Assembly (NCBI RefSeq): GCF_040054535.1
Contig: NC_090781.1
Location: forward strand, 3,514,001 to 3,578,000
Length of the DNA: 64,000 nt
Source of the DNA: Antennarius striatus
Lineage: Eukaryota; Chordata; Actinopteri; Lophiiformes; Antennariidae
Reading direction: 5' to 3'
Shown here piece after piece: positions 8,664 through 20,226 of the stretch (its first letter is position 1; every line of letters starts with the position of its first letter). The notes under the pieces are model-generated. The model was given only the letters and a program-made list of their open reading frames with translations. It did not search any database and was not told the origin of the DNA. The translations under genes and the position numbers were made by a program.

Positions 8664-11600
8664 GTCAGACAACGTTGTGGTAATTCTTTCCTGTACATAC
8701 CCATGATAGATACCTTAACATCTCAGAGATCATTTATCAGAGGAGATGAAGACGTCATCCGTCTTTACGCACAACCTGTGATTAGAGCCTAGTGGACATA
8801 TAGTGGCAGGGATTTGTTTTTCTGTGCTACTTCATAAAACATGTCTTGGCTGTGGCAGAGCTGAGAGGAAGTAGACGGGTTCCCTGTTTTCCACCCATTC
8901 AGAAAGAGGTCAGGCAACAGAAACGCGAGCAATGCTGAAGCACATTCCTCAGGACTTGGTCAGGATTTGGCAGCTCCGAACTCAAGAGAAGAGTCACAAT
9001 AAGTCTCCTCTGTCAGTGTCGTAAATTCATTAAATTGAGCGTTTTATGCCCCTGCCTCACATAAAACACACAAAATATTCACACTTCATTCATGACAGTA
9101 ATATAAAAAGTAAACTGCGGGTTTTTTGGGTTTTTTTTTACTCAAACATATCATCCCTGTGTGTGCTGGAGCTGACCCAAGCCATGCTTTTATTTAAAAA
9201 AAGGAGGACAGTCAGTAAGGATCAGCCAAATTCTTGTCTGTTTGTACTTAACAAGCTGCTGTGCTGCCAAAACATCTGCCTCATCCCACATTGAGCGTTT
9301 GGCTCCAGACCCGACTGGGGCCGGACAGCAAACCAGGTCGAGGCGGCTCTTTACGCACCACACATGTCTGGTTTCATATTCATGACCCGGTGGGAAACAA
9401 AAAAACAGATTGAAAATATTGTTTTTCTGTTCCGCAAATCATTTTCTTTTCAGGTACAAGTTACATGTGAGTGTTTTTGATTGAACTCACTGTCCTGTGT
9501 GAAAGAATAGCAAAAAAAAAAACCCTGCAGATTTGTTTGCAATAATCAGAAATTTTTATCTTTCCTTTACCTCATTCAAATAAGGCAAGGTTGTTAAAGT
9601 AAAATCTAAAGTATAAAAATGTCACTGCAGACATGGTATCTGCATTGCAGGCAGAAGCATGTCATGCAGACCACAGTAGATGAAGGTTCTGTTACTTAAC
9701 CCCTTCCTCAGAGCTTGTGGTTTTAAAATGCTCCATCTGTTCTCCTCCCCCAGCACTACATTTTGACCCTGATGTCGATGGTGGCCCAGCTCTACAAACA
9801 CCCCAGCATAAAGAACTCCGTAAACTTGGTGTTGGTGAAGATGTTGGTGGTGGAGGACGAGGAGGTCGGACCAGAAGTCTCCAGCAACGGCGGCGTGGCG
9901 TTAAGAAACTTCTGCTCCTGGCAGCAGTTCTTCAACCCACCCAGCCAGAGGCACCCAGAGCACTACGACACGGCCATGTTGTTCACCAGAGAGGTGAGTG
10001 TGAGGCACACACCTGACATAAAACACACCTGTCTGGGAAAACCAGATTAAATCTGGTCACAGCGTGGGCTGACGTTAACTCTGAAATGGAGCTGTTTGAT
10101 TGGCTCATGTGTTTGACCAATCGATAAACACTTGCACGACTCACCATCCCTATTGGAGAACACCTCTGTCAAAGCTGAATTAAGGACAACCGACATTCCT
10201 TGTTCCTTCAGGGTGGATAACACAAACAGGAAGTTTCTTATAAATAAGAAAATGTTCTCTGGTTCAAAATAATAAAATTCTATTTTTAAGGTCATGTGAT
10301 GACAAGAGAATCATGTGCAAGAAGAAGAGTGTGATCTCATAGGGGTCTGCAAAATTCAAACATCAGAGGGACAAGTATTGATCCTTGGGATCAATACAAT
10401 TCAATTCATGAGGAGTATCAGAATCAACAGAAATAGGGACGTTTACAATGTTTTGTCGGGAAACTATAATTATCGTTTTATATAACTCAAGCCTGTTCGT
10501 AATTTGAAATGCTCAAATAAAACATACAAAGTCAGCAAAAAAACCCCAAAACAACTAAATTCACCATTAAATGTTAATATATTAAATTTCATTCACGCAA
10601 AAGTTATCTCAGAGTTCTTTATATTTGTTTCAACTAAAATGTTTGAAGTGCGGTTCTTCGCATTAAATAGTTATGTGTTCGCAAGGCAGTAAGAAAGACA
10701 GATACACATCACGATCGCAATCAACTTCATCGGCCAAGTTTGTGCACGTGAAACATGAAACTCCAGTTTAACTTCACTCACAGTGTACAAGGTGTTGGGA
10801 ATTTTAAGTAAGAAAAAATGGAATAAAGATAAAATGACAAAAACAGTGGTTCAGTGGTGTTAAAACACACACATCAGGGTCCTGGTGGTCCAGGGCCGGA
10901 CAAGAACAAGGCAAACGATATTACCAAAAGATGATATGAGTGGCTTGTCAGAATTGACGGTCCACTGTCTAAACAATAACTCCCACATAATGAGTGACTA
11001 AACGCAGCAGAATTTAGTTCAGCTGTAGTTCATAAAGTGGTTTAGAGACAATAAAAAGGACTTGAAACCAAAATGCATTAGAACAACAGTGATTCATTTT
11101 AGGGTGAATTGTGTTTCTTGTGTGTATCAGAGCTGAAAGGACCCCTTGCTCTGGTGCAGTTGAAACAAGGTGAGATTTACCAAAAGAAACCTTTCTAGGG
11201 CTTTGTGGAAATGAAGGAATCTCAAGATGGGCGTGTTGTATCCTACAACGAGAGCAAACTTGTTGTGCTCTGATGATGTTTTAAAGGAAATAAATAGACT
11301 AATCCTCAGAGTTGAGGTTTCTGCTGTATTCCAACAAAAAAAGAGTCATTGTTAGCTATCGCTAATTACACTGATGTGAGGATTCATGTCATCATGTCGA
11401 TGCAGTGATGAACTAAACATGTGGGATTTTACAGTCTGGGTTCAGTTGGGAAAACCGTCTTTCGCACTAACCTGGTTTGTGTTTATTTTTCCATTTCTGC
11501 GGAGATATGCCTTGAAACGGAGGGCGGAAGGCTCCTTGTGGATGAGCTAACTTTAGTGCCGCTGCAAATCACGCTTGACACCGTTAGAGCCCATTCGCTA

Positions 11601-14600
11601 GTCAGGCCTAGAGACGGTAGTACGAGACAGCTTGAAGGTGTTTCCACAGTGGGAAGAGACGGTGACTGCTGATAGCGGCTGTTTTGAAGTCGGTTTGCGT
11701 GCTGCGGGTTGCGCTGTATGCCATGCACCCAGCATTATTTCCGAGCATCTGTGTGTAGAAGAGTGATGGATGCTACTTGGAACAAGTTTGGGCTGCTTTC
11801 AAACAGCAGCTCCAGATGTGTTTTATATCACAGACGGTTCTGCCTTGTGGTTTTGTGGAGGCTGAGGTGAGGCCACGGCTGCATCCGTCTCCATCCTCCA
11901 ACAGCTCTGATGCACCACACTTTTCCACGTCCCCTCCCCTGGACATCTGCATGCTGACAATATTTATTTGCTCTATGATGGAAAGACCTAGCAACATGTT
12001 TTTTAATTTCTTAAAACTAGACTAAAAACAGCTGCTCATAAATAGACAGTCTTCCACCCCACATGATTAGTTTAACAGTCAGACAGGGCCGCCCACACAC
12101 CTTCTATATTCACTGCAGTGTTTAATATGATGCCATTAGTTTGTCCCCTGTGTCAGCTGGTAGTTCCACTCAGATTTAAATGAAATGTCCTTAATGGTTG
12201 CACATCAAATAGATCCACCACATGTGTATGTGTTGTTTTTCTGTTTTGTCTGTTTTATGTCTGTTTTGTCTGTTGTATGTCTGTTGTATATTTCCTGTAT
12301 ATCTGTCAGATTTCTCTTAGACTCAAGGGGAAGTTGAATTTCCCCTAAAATGTCAACAGTTAAATGGTCAAATATGTATTTTTATTTTTTTAAATATATA
12401 TATTCCTACAAATGTATTATAACACTTTCATCTCAAGGCTCAAGGCATCAAAATAAAATGATAGAACTAGCATAAAAACATTTTTTTTTGTAAATATAGT
12501 ACTAAATATGAATCCAATATGTGTGCAACTTTATTAGCAGCGTCTTCATAGCATCGTGCCAACGTTCTAATACAATCTGTGTTAGCAGCCGGAGCAGCCC
12601 CTTTAAGAAGGTAGTCATGTGACCGAGGCAAGCGTCTTGACAGGTCTAAAGAGTGACTCGTAGACAGATGTGGAGGAGAAAATCTGCTTATTTCCCAAAA
12701 GAAATTGGCCCAGTACCAATGGACCCACAGACTGGTACCGGTATGCAGCCTAGGGGTTGGTGACCAGTGATCACTGCTCAGACATTTTTTAAATTATCTG
12801 ATGAAATTGTGGCACGGACATATGATGGAGCTGCTGTTTTAATGTGAGCCTTCAACGGTTTGCAGTCCAAAGTGAATGCAATTACCCCAAGTGCGACGTT
12901 TGTCCATTGCTAAGCACACAGACTTAATGTGGTGTTGTCAAAGGGCTACATGCTTGTGTGAGTGCAGAATATATTTTACATCACTCTCTGGGTTTGCCAC
13001 ATTTATCTCCAAACACACAAAGGGGACATCTTTTCCGGAGTCTGCAGGCTGGTCATGGTTGCTCAGAAACGCTCCTACTCATGGAATCTGGCGTCATGTA
13101 GAGAGAGCACAAACAACTATGATGGCCTCCTGCAGACTGATTGATAACATCATTGAAGATAAGTCAATGGACAGTGAGACATTGGACTATGCCAGAAGTT
13201 TTGTAAGAAAAATGCAGGATTTTGTGTTCATGTTGTACACATATGAACAAATCTTTGCGGTCTTTGATATTGCCCAGCAGAATGCCACGGACGTTCTGTA
13301 CTGCAAGAAAAATTGAGTCTCTTCTTGCTTTGGTCAAAGACAAGTGGTTAGAGGAGGCTGTCCAAGCTGTTTATGCCAAAGCAGCAGGTCTCACATTTAA
13401 CCAATGAGATGAGCCCATAAGAAAATAGAGCGCTACAAAAATATGTACAGGGCCTTCCTTGATAATCTCATGGAGCACGTTCCTTGTTTTTCAAATTTGG
13501 AAAGTTTGCACTTCTTAGAATTAGTCAATCCAGAAGTTTAGTGAAAAAAAATGGACATCACAATTTACGTGTAGATAAATAACTAATTTTATGATGTGTT
13601 TGTAGTTAATGTTGCTGGTGACAGAAAGTCTACTGACCAAACACAGAGCCTCTACATAATCTCATTTATCATATCACTGATCTTATTAAGTTACTGAACT
13701 TTAAAATGTGTGGTTTAAGTTAAAAATAAGTAAAATATAGGAAATTCCTACCTTTTGTTAAATTTTAAGAATAATGGGGCCATAACTGGCAGATTGTTGG
13801 TGCTCAAAGATGTCTGTTTGCTTGACGAGAACCAGTAAAATGTTTCTGTCCCTGTGTAGACGTGTCCTCACCACTGTAATGATGTCACCACATTGTGGAT
13901 ATGTCATGACCTTTATGTTATGCTTGAATTCCCCAAAGAAAGTTAAAGATTTTGGGTATGTCATAAAGTTTGTGAGGAGTTTCTAATCGAGATTGGGAAT
14001 AAAAATTAAAAATGTGAGATATTTTAGTGTAACAGTTCTAAATGTCAGAGGGCATATCTGTCACTATATGGTGGGGGAATAAAGTGGATTATGTACTTGG
14101 GTTTTAGGACATTTGTGGACAGAACAGCTGCAGCACTTTGGGTGTGGCCGACGTTGGGACGATGTGTGATCCCAAGAGAAGCTGCTCAGTGATTGAGGAC
14201 AACGGGCTACAAGCTGCCTTCACAGCTGCTCATGAGCTTGGTGAGCTCACATTTTCAGAATGACATCAGTAAAGTGTTTTACTATCAGCTGAACCGGTGT
14301 CTGTCCTCTGCCTGTGTAGGTCATGTGTTGAGTATGCCTCACGATGACTCCAAGACCTGTGAGAGGATATTTGGAGACCTGGGGGGACATTACCTGATGG
14401 CTCCTCTGTTCGTCAGCCTGAATAAGACGGCGCCTTGGTCACCCTGCAGCTCTCTCTACATCACTGAATTCTTTGACAAGGGTCATGGTACGAAATGTGT
14501 GTGGGTTATGTGTTCTGAGTGGTTCTGTGCCAAAGCCGATGTCTGTCTAACAGGGGTTCTGTTACAGAGGCCATTACATTCCTCTGGATTCCGGCTGTGG

Positions 14601-16199
14601 GTCCTGCTCATACCTGTAACCTGTCCCTTAAAGTCTTGACTGTAATACTTTATCTAATCCTCACATTTTCTTTTTCCTCATCCTCACCTCCATACCCTTT
14701 CCATTTATTCTCTTTGCCTTGCCTCACCTCTGCTGTCCCCCTTCCCATCTCATCATGTGCATCTTGTAGTGTTTGTATGCGCGGTGTCCAATGAGTGAAC
14801 CTTCTCTTGCACTGAGTCATGAAGTGAGCTTCTTCCTGTTCTTCGTCACTGCAGCCAAAAGCAGCAGCTGGGATCGACCATATATGTTCTTTATCAGTTG
14901 GACACGTCATCCAGCAAAGGAATGTTCATTCCAATGTACGGACATCACTGACAACACCAGACAAAGAGCTTTTTGAATGCTAGGAAGAATTATTAGAGGA
15001 ACACTGAATAAGGTCAGATTTACAATAGCTGTCAGTTACCCAGATTCAGAGCAGGAGGCTGCCGATGAACAGACATTGCATCAGTTACATCTAGAGCCAT
15101 TTTTATTATCGGGACACAACTTGACCCAAATATCTTTTGTCTGTTGTCATGCCTCAGACAAATGTCGCAGCCCGTATTCTCCATAAAACATAATGAGTCT
15201 CATTCTGTGTTGTTTCTATTGTTACCCCAGGGGACTGCCTGCTGGACGTCCCAGAGAGTACCATGCCTTTACCGAGAGAGCTGCCAGGCACCAAGTACAG
15301 CCTGGACCAGCAGTGCCAGCAGATCTTTGGAGAGGAGTTTGTTCTGTGCTCAAACATCTCAGCTAGTGATGTTTGCAGTCAGCTCTGGTGTCAGGAGGAT
15401 GGCACCCATCAGTGCTCCACCAAGAACGGCAGTTTGCCCTGGGCTGATGGGACACCCTGTAGCCCCAACGGTACCTGCCTCCACGGAGCATGCAAGCCAA
15501 CCCAGGAAGTGATGCAGCCACTGGTACGTCTGCTGGTTTTTAAAGTAAGAACTTGTGTCAGAAAAAAAAGAGAAGGATTAAACCGTTGTTCTGATTCTCG
15601 TTTAGAATCCTCAGAAATTTTGATCCTACAACCCTGACTTAATGTAATATTAGCAGTGCGCTAGTTACCAGTTTACCGCTCATGACATGTTGCATGTTTG
15701 TGCTGCTGCTCAGCATGCTGCTGCAAAGCGCCCAGAATTCCTGGTGACTCATTTCCTTTGAAACATATGGCTCATTTTCCCTGGAATGGACCAATCGAGT
15801 TTATTGTCGTAAAAGTCAAAGACTCTGAGTGTCTCAGCAGAATGATGAGTGACAGATGGTTCTAGTTTCACACTCATAAATAAGCAGAAAATATGTGAAT
15901 CTATATCTGTCTATCTTTCTGTCTGTCTTTTCATCAGTGGAAGTTTGAAGTGTGTCTGTTTTGTGTAGAAGATGTGAGTGAAACTCCAGGCTAACACAGG
16001 ATTAGCACTCTGTGGTTTTGTGGTGAGTTTAAATCTGCTGTTTGAGGCCTTTTAATGTTTCCTTAAAGAACATTTATATTTCTCAGTGTTTTTTTGGCTC
16101 GTCTTGATATCTTCTCCTTGTGTTCTGATCACACATCTGTTCTTGAGCCCAGAACTGGCAGCCAGGATGTTAGCCGGTCCAAACTCATAAAGCTTCTGG

Positions 16200-16274
<75 letters not shown>

Positions 16275-19200
16275 ACACACGCACGCTGGTTTCTCTGGTA
16301 GTGATTGACATGTGCGGGTAGTGGCAGACAGCAGGCGTGTGCCGGGCTTCAGCACAGACGTAGCCTGAAGCTGCGGCGCGCTAACACGCTGTGCAGCCTC
16401 AAGCCCAGAAACCAGACTGAGGTTTCTTTTCGCAGCAGATTGCCTTTAGTGCTGATCTCTGGCCAACCACTCAAACTTCTCATTCCCTTCTTCTGGCCTG
16501 TTTGACCGCAGGTTGCTGTGGATGGAGGCTGGAGCTTGTGGGGACCGTGGCAGCACTGCTCCAGAACATGTGGAGGAGGGGTGGAGTTTTCCTACAGGGA
16601 GTGCAGCAACCCAGTACCTCAGAACGGAGGGAAGTATTGCGAGGGACAACGGGTTCAGTACCAGTCCTGCAACACGCAGACCTGTGACAGTGATAGAGGT
16701 GAGAGGAGACAAAACTCAACCCTGATAGATTCTGTGTTAGAAGTTCACGTTCGGAACACAGTTATACGTGAATGTTTTAAGAATTCAGAAAAAGTCTCAA
16801 AGGTTTCATTAATTTAAACTCAAACACAGAAAGAGACAGAACCCCCCCCCCCCCCCAGAAGATTTTCCAACACAACCACAAAGCAGAAGGCAGGAAGATA
16901 AACAAAAAATAAAAACAAGGCAGTCAGACTGCAACATCCCACGACACCCCAGAATTCACATTTTTCCAAAGGTGAAGGTCATCGTCACAATTTCTGTGCC
17001 TCTGGCTTCCAGAAGATGTTGCTCCTTGTTTTGTGATTATATCTCATCTGGTTTCAGAGAAGTGTACCTAAAAAGTCAGTTAGCTTTATTGTCAAGTGTA
17101 CCATATATACACAACATACAGCACAGATGAAATTGCAGTCCTTTCTGACCCACGGTAAACAGGCAGTACAACTCATGCAGTACAACAGGCAGTACAACTC
17201 AGGCAATACAACAGGTAGTACAACACAGGCAGTACAAGGTATAAAAGGTGAAAATTTGACCTTGTTTTTCAAGGTCAAGGTTGAGGTCTAATTTTTATCG
17301 CCTTGCCTCCTTGAATATAATGCCTTTTGTTTCCTCTTTCTATCTTGTCTGGTTCCTGAAATATGTACAAAAAAATGTACAAGAGTTGAAATTTGATCTT
17401 GACCTAATTTTCCTCAAGGTCACGGTCATCATCTCATCTTCATCCCCTTTGCTGCCCGAGTAATGTGCTTTTTCATATTTTTATCTGTAACAGTTCTGAA
17501 GATATTTGGTGGACGGACGAACACATGAACGCTGACAATTACATCACTGCTTCGCAGGATGTAATTAAGTATGAAGATGAACTACAGTTCATTTTCCTTG
17601 ATGTGAGGAAAATGAACTGTAGTTCATCTTCCTTGATGTGATATTTTTATATGATTATATCATTATTTTCCAGAATAGCATACAGTGTGTGTCCTAAGGC
17701 GATAGGTACAGGACTAACTCCATCTGCTGGTGACCTACCTGACTCATCTTCATCTTAATCATTCTCAGACACTAAAACACATTCAGTTCACAGAATAGAC
17801 AGAAAAGTTAATGCTAACAAGTACAAGTGGATAAAAGGTTGTGTCAGAGAGTTTATTGAAAAATTTTTCTTTACTTAGATGGGTAATTATAAATGTCAGG
17901 CAAGACTATGGCGCAGTGGGTAACGCTCTCACCTCACAGCCAGAAGGTTCCAGGTTCAAGTCCTTTCTGCGCAGAGTGTGTATGTTATATTGTCTGCGTG
18001 CGTTCTCTCCAAGTTCTCCAACTTCCTCTCACCACCAAAAAAACGCAGTTTATACGAATCGATCATAATTGACTGTAGGCATCAGTGGTTGTTTGTCTTT
18101 CATGTGGTACCGGTATAGCAACCCCCATGACCCAAAAAAACAGAAGAAACAAGGAAACGGATGGATGGATAGATTAATGTCAATGTCATGTCATGTCCTG
18201 TCTTGACTATCAGACACTTTAATGGCAGTCACCCTGCAGATTCTATTGATATTATTATATATTGACCGGTCCCTATGCTGGAGGGGCTTCCTGTTGACCT
18301 CAGTGTTTTTCCGTCAGGGAAGAGTTTCAGAGAGGAGCAGTGTGAGAAGTACAACAGCCTCAGCTACCTGGACTACAACGGGAACATGAAGCAGTGGATC
18401 CCGAAGTACGCCGGTGTTTCTCCCAGAGACCGATGTAAGCTGTTCTGCAGAGCCAAAGGCAGCAGTGAGTTCAAGGTGTTTGAGCCGAAGGTAAGGAGTC
18501 CCATTGCTGCTCTGATTCTAAGATCACCGACTCACACTCTGCAGACATTTAGAGCATCGGTTCCTGGAGAGCTTCATCTCTCACTATGAGGTTAATCATG
18601 GAACCTGATAAGACTTTCAAGGGGACTGATTGGGAACTAGTATGAGGTAAATTGTCAAAATATTAACCCAATGAAACAATGAATAGTTATACTGGACTAC
18701 AGAAAGCACTGTGTATTCTAACCTCTTATCTAGTCCAAACACCGTTTCAGTGAAGGGAAGTTTTTACATTTAATCTGTGACATATTGATAAAGATACTCG
18801 TGTCCTTGCAGGTGATTGATGGCACTCCCTGCGGCCCTGATACCACATCAGTGTGTGTGCAAGGCCAGTGTGTGAAGGCAGGCTGTGACCAGGTGATTGG
18901 ATCCAACAAGAAGGTGGATAAGTGTGGCGAGTGTGGAGGGAGTGGTCTCACCTGTAGGAAGATTACAGGCTCCTACAACAAGGCAACGTAAGCGTGCTGA
19001 TTAAAGGCATTAACAGTTGCAGGCATTTTCATGGCGGGTGTTGTTGACTTACTGTGCTATGCTACACTATGCTTTGCTATGCTATGCTACAAATCACCAG
19101 TCAGACTAGTTCATGGAAATATTTGAACCTCTATATACAGTATAGCATCGAATGACAGCAGCTATTTTTTAAGGAATCTTTGCCCTTTAGTTTTTCATTG

Positions 19201-20226
19201 TATTTGTAGATTTAGTAGACACATGTTGTTGAGATTCAAGCCATAATGTGGGAAAAAAATAGTTGTAAATGTTGTGTTGTATTGACGCAAGGAGCAGGTG
19301 GGCAGATTCTTTAACCGTTGATCAGACCAAAGCTAGCTGCCTTCCCCTGTCTCCTATGACCTTCATTAATCACATCTCAGCTCTGACTCTATGCTTCACA
19401 TTTATTCAGCCTCTAAACCTATATGGGAAAAAAACTGATAAGTGACCCATGTAAAAATTCAGATCTTTTCTTGTCCACCAGCTATGGATACAGTGATATC
19501 GTCACGATTCCTGTTGGAGCCACAAACATTGACATCAAACAGCGGAGCAACAGAGGGATCAAACATGATGGAAACTACTTGGCTATAAAGCGGGAGAGTG
19601 GCAGCTACATCCTCAATGGTAACTTCTCTGTTTCCACGGTGGAGCAGGACATTCCTGTGCTGGGGGCTGTGCTGAAGTACAGCGGCTCCTCCACCACGCT
19701 GGAGAGGATCCAGAGCTACAGGCAGCTGAAGGAGGCCATCATCATTCAGATACTGGCAACAGCAGGAGATGTCAACCCTCCCAAGGTCAAATATACTTTT
19801 TTTATCCCAAGAGATGTGACCTTTAACAAATCAAAAGAGAAGAAGGGTTTATCACCATCTTTACATGTCATTCAGCCATTCGGTATGCCTGATTGGGTCC
19901 TGGGGGAATGGTCTGAATGCTCCAAGAGCTGTGGTTCTGGCTGGTCTAGGAGAAATGTGGAATGCCGAGATAGTGCAGGCTTCTTCTCCAGCCTGTGCGA
20001 CAAAGACCTGAAGCCTTTAGACATCAAGGCTTGTGGGGACCTGCCATGCCCCATATGGCAGATGGGACCGTGGTCGACATGTTCACGAACTTGTGGTCGG
20101 GGAGAACGCCACCGAAGCGTCTTCTGCATAGACTACACCGGGATGACAGTTGATCCAGAGAGATGCGATCCAAAGAAAATCCCTGATCCAGTCTCCACAG
20201 AATGCATCAACAAGGAGTGCTTATGA
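7941..20226 (+). CDS. adamts8: ADAMTS8 metalloprotease, complete coding region, nine exons
   Basis: Secreted zinc metalloprotease of the ADAMTS family, active on matrix proteoglycans; the human protein is also known as METH-2 (family knowledge). Exons: 7941-8663, 9754-9993, 14108-14240, 14320-14487, 15231-15523, 16512-16698, 18318-18490, 18812-18987, 19482-20226; phases agree throughout and give 945 residues. Order: signal peptide (1-18), prodomain, furin site RRRR at 211-214, catalytic domain with [11 protein letters not shown] (His363, His367, His373), disintegrin-like domain (423-519), thrombospondin repeat (about 522-581), cysteine-rich and spacer regions (582-834), two C-terminal thrombospondin repeats (836-889 and 890-945). 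Motifs such as [24 protein letters not shown] and [17 protein letters not shown] single out ADAMTS8. The human protein, as I recall it, is about 890 residues with one C-terminal repeat, so this one carries an extra repeat. Confidence 0.95.
8664..9753 (+). other. adamts8: adamts8 intron 1
   Basis: 1.09 kb, bounded by GTCAGA and CCCCCAG. I see no repeats or coding signal in it. Confidence 0.8.
9754..9993 (+). CDS. adamts8: adamts8 coding exon 2: catalytic domain
   Basis: 240 bases, residues 242-321, phase 0 at both ends. [20 protein letters not shown] and [14 protein letters not shown] are family-typical catalytic-domain segments; it ends TAMLFTRE. The matching segment in adamts15 belongs to its first exon. 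Confidence 0.95.
12720..12772. mobile_element. hAT-type terminal repeat fragment
   Basis: GGACCCACAGACTGGTACCG followed by GGGGTTGGTGACCAGTG resembles the inverted terminal sequence of fish and mammalian hAT/Charlie elements (CAGTGGT...AACCCC...GGTACCGGTC on the other strand). Only one end is recognisable. Confidence 0.45.
12780..13430 (+). pseudogene. hAT-family transposase remnant (ZMYM1-like)
   Basis: Broken frames read [17 protein letters not shown], then [38 protein letters not shown] and [20 protein letters not shown]. The order and spacing (histidine/cysteine core, then the trailing helix pattern) resemble the hAT transposase region found in ZMYM1-like proteins. There are several frame changes and stops, so it is dead. 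No terminal repeats pair around it. Confidence 0.5.
14108..14240 (+). CDS. adamts8: adamts8 coding exon 3: up to zinc helix
   Basis: 133 bases. [40 protein letters not shown], then HELG. Acceptor GTTTTAG, donor GTGAGC. Confidence 0.95.
14320..14487 (+). CDS. adamts8: adamts8 coding exon 4: zinc motif end, Met-turn
   Basis: 168 bases. [20 protein letters not shown] completes the zinc site; [11 protein letters not shown] holds the Met-turn; ends [10 protein letters not shown]. Separated from exon 3 by only 79 bases. Confidence 0.95.
14488..15230 (+). other. adamts8: adamts8 intron 4
   Basis: 743 bases, GTACGA to CCCCAG. Nothing recognised inside it. Confidence 0.8.
15231..15523 (+). CDS. adamts8: adamts8 coding exon 5: disintegrin-like domain
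   Basis: 293 bases, residues 423-519. [37 protein letters not shown] and [13 protein letters not shown]. Three N-glycosylation sequons (NIS, NGS, NGT) are visible. Confidence 0.95.
15524..16511 (+). other. adamts8: adamts8 intron 5 with AC microsatellite
   Basis: 988 bases; the AC tract at 16200-16281 is its only notable content. Confidence 0.8.
16200..16281. repeat. AC dinucleotide microsatellite
   Basis: About 40 AC units with one CAT interruption near the right end. Reading frames through it (poly-His-Thr or poly-Cys-Val) are artefacts. Confidence 0.95.
16512..16698 (+). CDS. adamts8: adamts8 coding exon 6: central thrombospondin repeat
   Basis: 187 bases, from residue 520. [20 protein letters not shown] and [13 protein letters not shown] show the WxxWxxW and CSRTCG signatures. 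Confidence 0.95.
16921..17562. repeat. unnamed dispersed repeat, copy A (interrupted)
   Basis: Shares ordered blocks with the copy at 23220-23630: GCAACATCC and CGACACC at the start, GACCTAATTTTCCTCAAGGT-like blocks, TGCCCGAGTAATGTGCTTT, ATATTTGGTGG, GACGGACGAAC and GACAATTACATCAC near the end. The start (ACATCCCACGA, 16934) and end (TCGCAGGATGT, 17552) look like short terminal inverted repeats. A different repeat lies inside it at about 17055-17240. Confidence 0.7.
17055..17240 (-). repeat. insertion carrying a TGTACTGCCTG minisatellite, copy A
   Basis: On the minus strand this reads a run of TGTACTGCCTG-type units, then TTTACCGTGGGTCAGA, then ACAATAAAGCTAACTGAC. The same order appears on the plus strand at 55855-56225. 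It is nested in the dispersed repeat at 16921-17562, inside adamts8 intron 6. Confidence 0.75.
17574..17630. repeat. perfect 24-base hairpin
   Basis: Arms 17574-17597 and 17607-17630 pair without a mismatch around a 9-base loop. The loop sequence TTGATGTGA is repeated right after the right arm (from 17633). Confidence 0.9.
17901..18172 (+). mobile_element. tRNA-like SINE of the GGTGCAGTGG type, diverged copy
   Basis: ATGGCGCAGTGGGTAACGC (A-box like) and GGTTCAAGTCC (B-box like), then GTGCGTTCTCTCCAAGTTCT and CCAAAAAAACGCAG. The same order is seen at 51719-52050. Lies in adamts8 intron 6. Confidence 0.6.
18318..18490 (+). CDS. adamts8: adamts8 coding exon 7: cysteine-rich domain
   Basis: 173 bases, residues 583-639. 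[19 protein letters not shown] and [20 protein letters not shown], ending KVFEPK at GTAAGG. Confidence 0.95.
18812..18987 (+). CDS. adamts8: adamts8 coding exon 8: cysteine-rich to spacer
   Basis: 176 bases. [20 protein letters not shown] and [17 protein letters not shown] are the usual cysteine pattern. It ends two bases into a Thr codon at GTAAGC. Confidence 0.95.
18988..19481 (+). other. adamts8: adamts8 intron 8
   Basis: 494 bases. A short run of CTATGCTA-type pentamers at about 19053-19092 is the only structure seen. Confidence 0.8.
19482..20226 (+). CDS. adamts8: adamts8 coding exon 9: spacer and two thrombospondin repeats
   Basis: 745 bases, residues 699-945 and TGA stop. Spacer [20 protein letters not shown] through [14 protein letters not shown]; second repeat [20 protein letters not shown]; third repeat [20 protein letters not shown] to CINKECL. 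Spacer and both C-terminal repeats are one uninterrupted exon. Confidence 0.95.

Larger units (their letters stand above)
9994..14107 (+). other. adamts8: adamts8 intron 2
   Basis: 4.1 kb, the largest adamts8 intron. It holds a hAT end fragment (12720-12772), hAT transposase remnants (12780-13430) and a short tandem CTGTTTTGT/CTGTTGTAT tract at 12238-12290. The rest is unremarkable. Confidence 0.8.

Noticed and set aside
16052..16321. Poly-Cys-Val and poly-His-Thr frames
   Set aside because: AC microsatellite artefacts; the same holds for 59743-60116.
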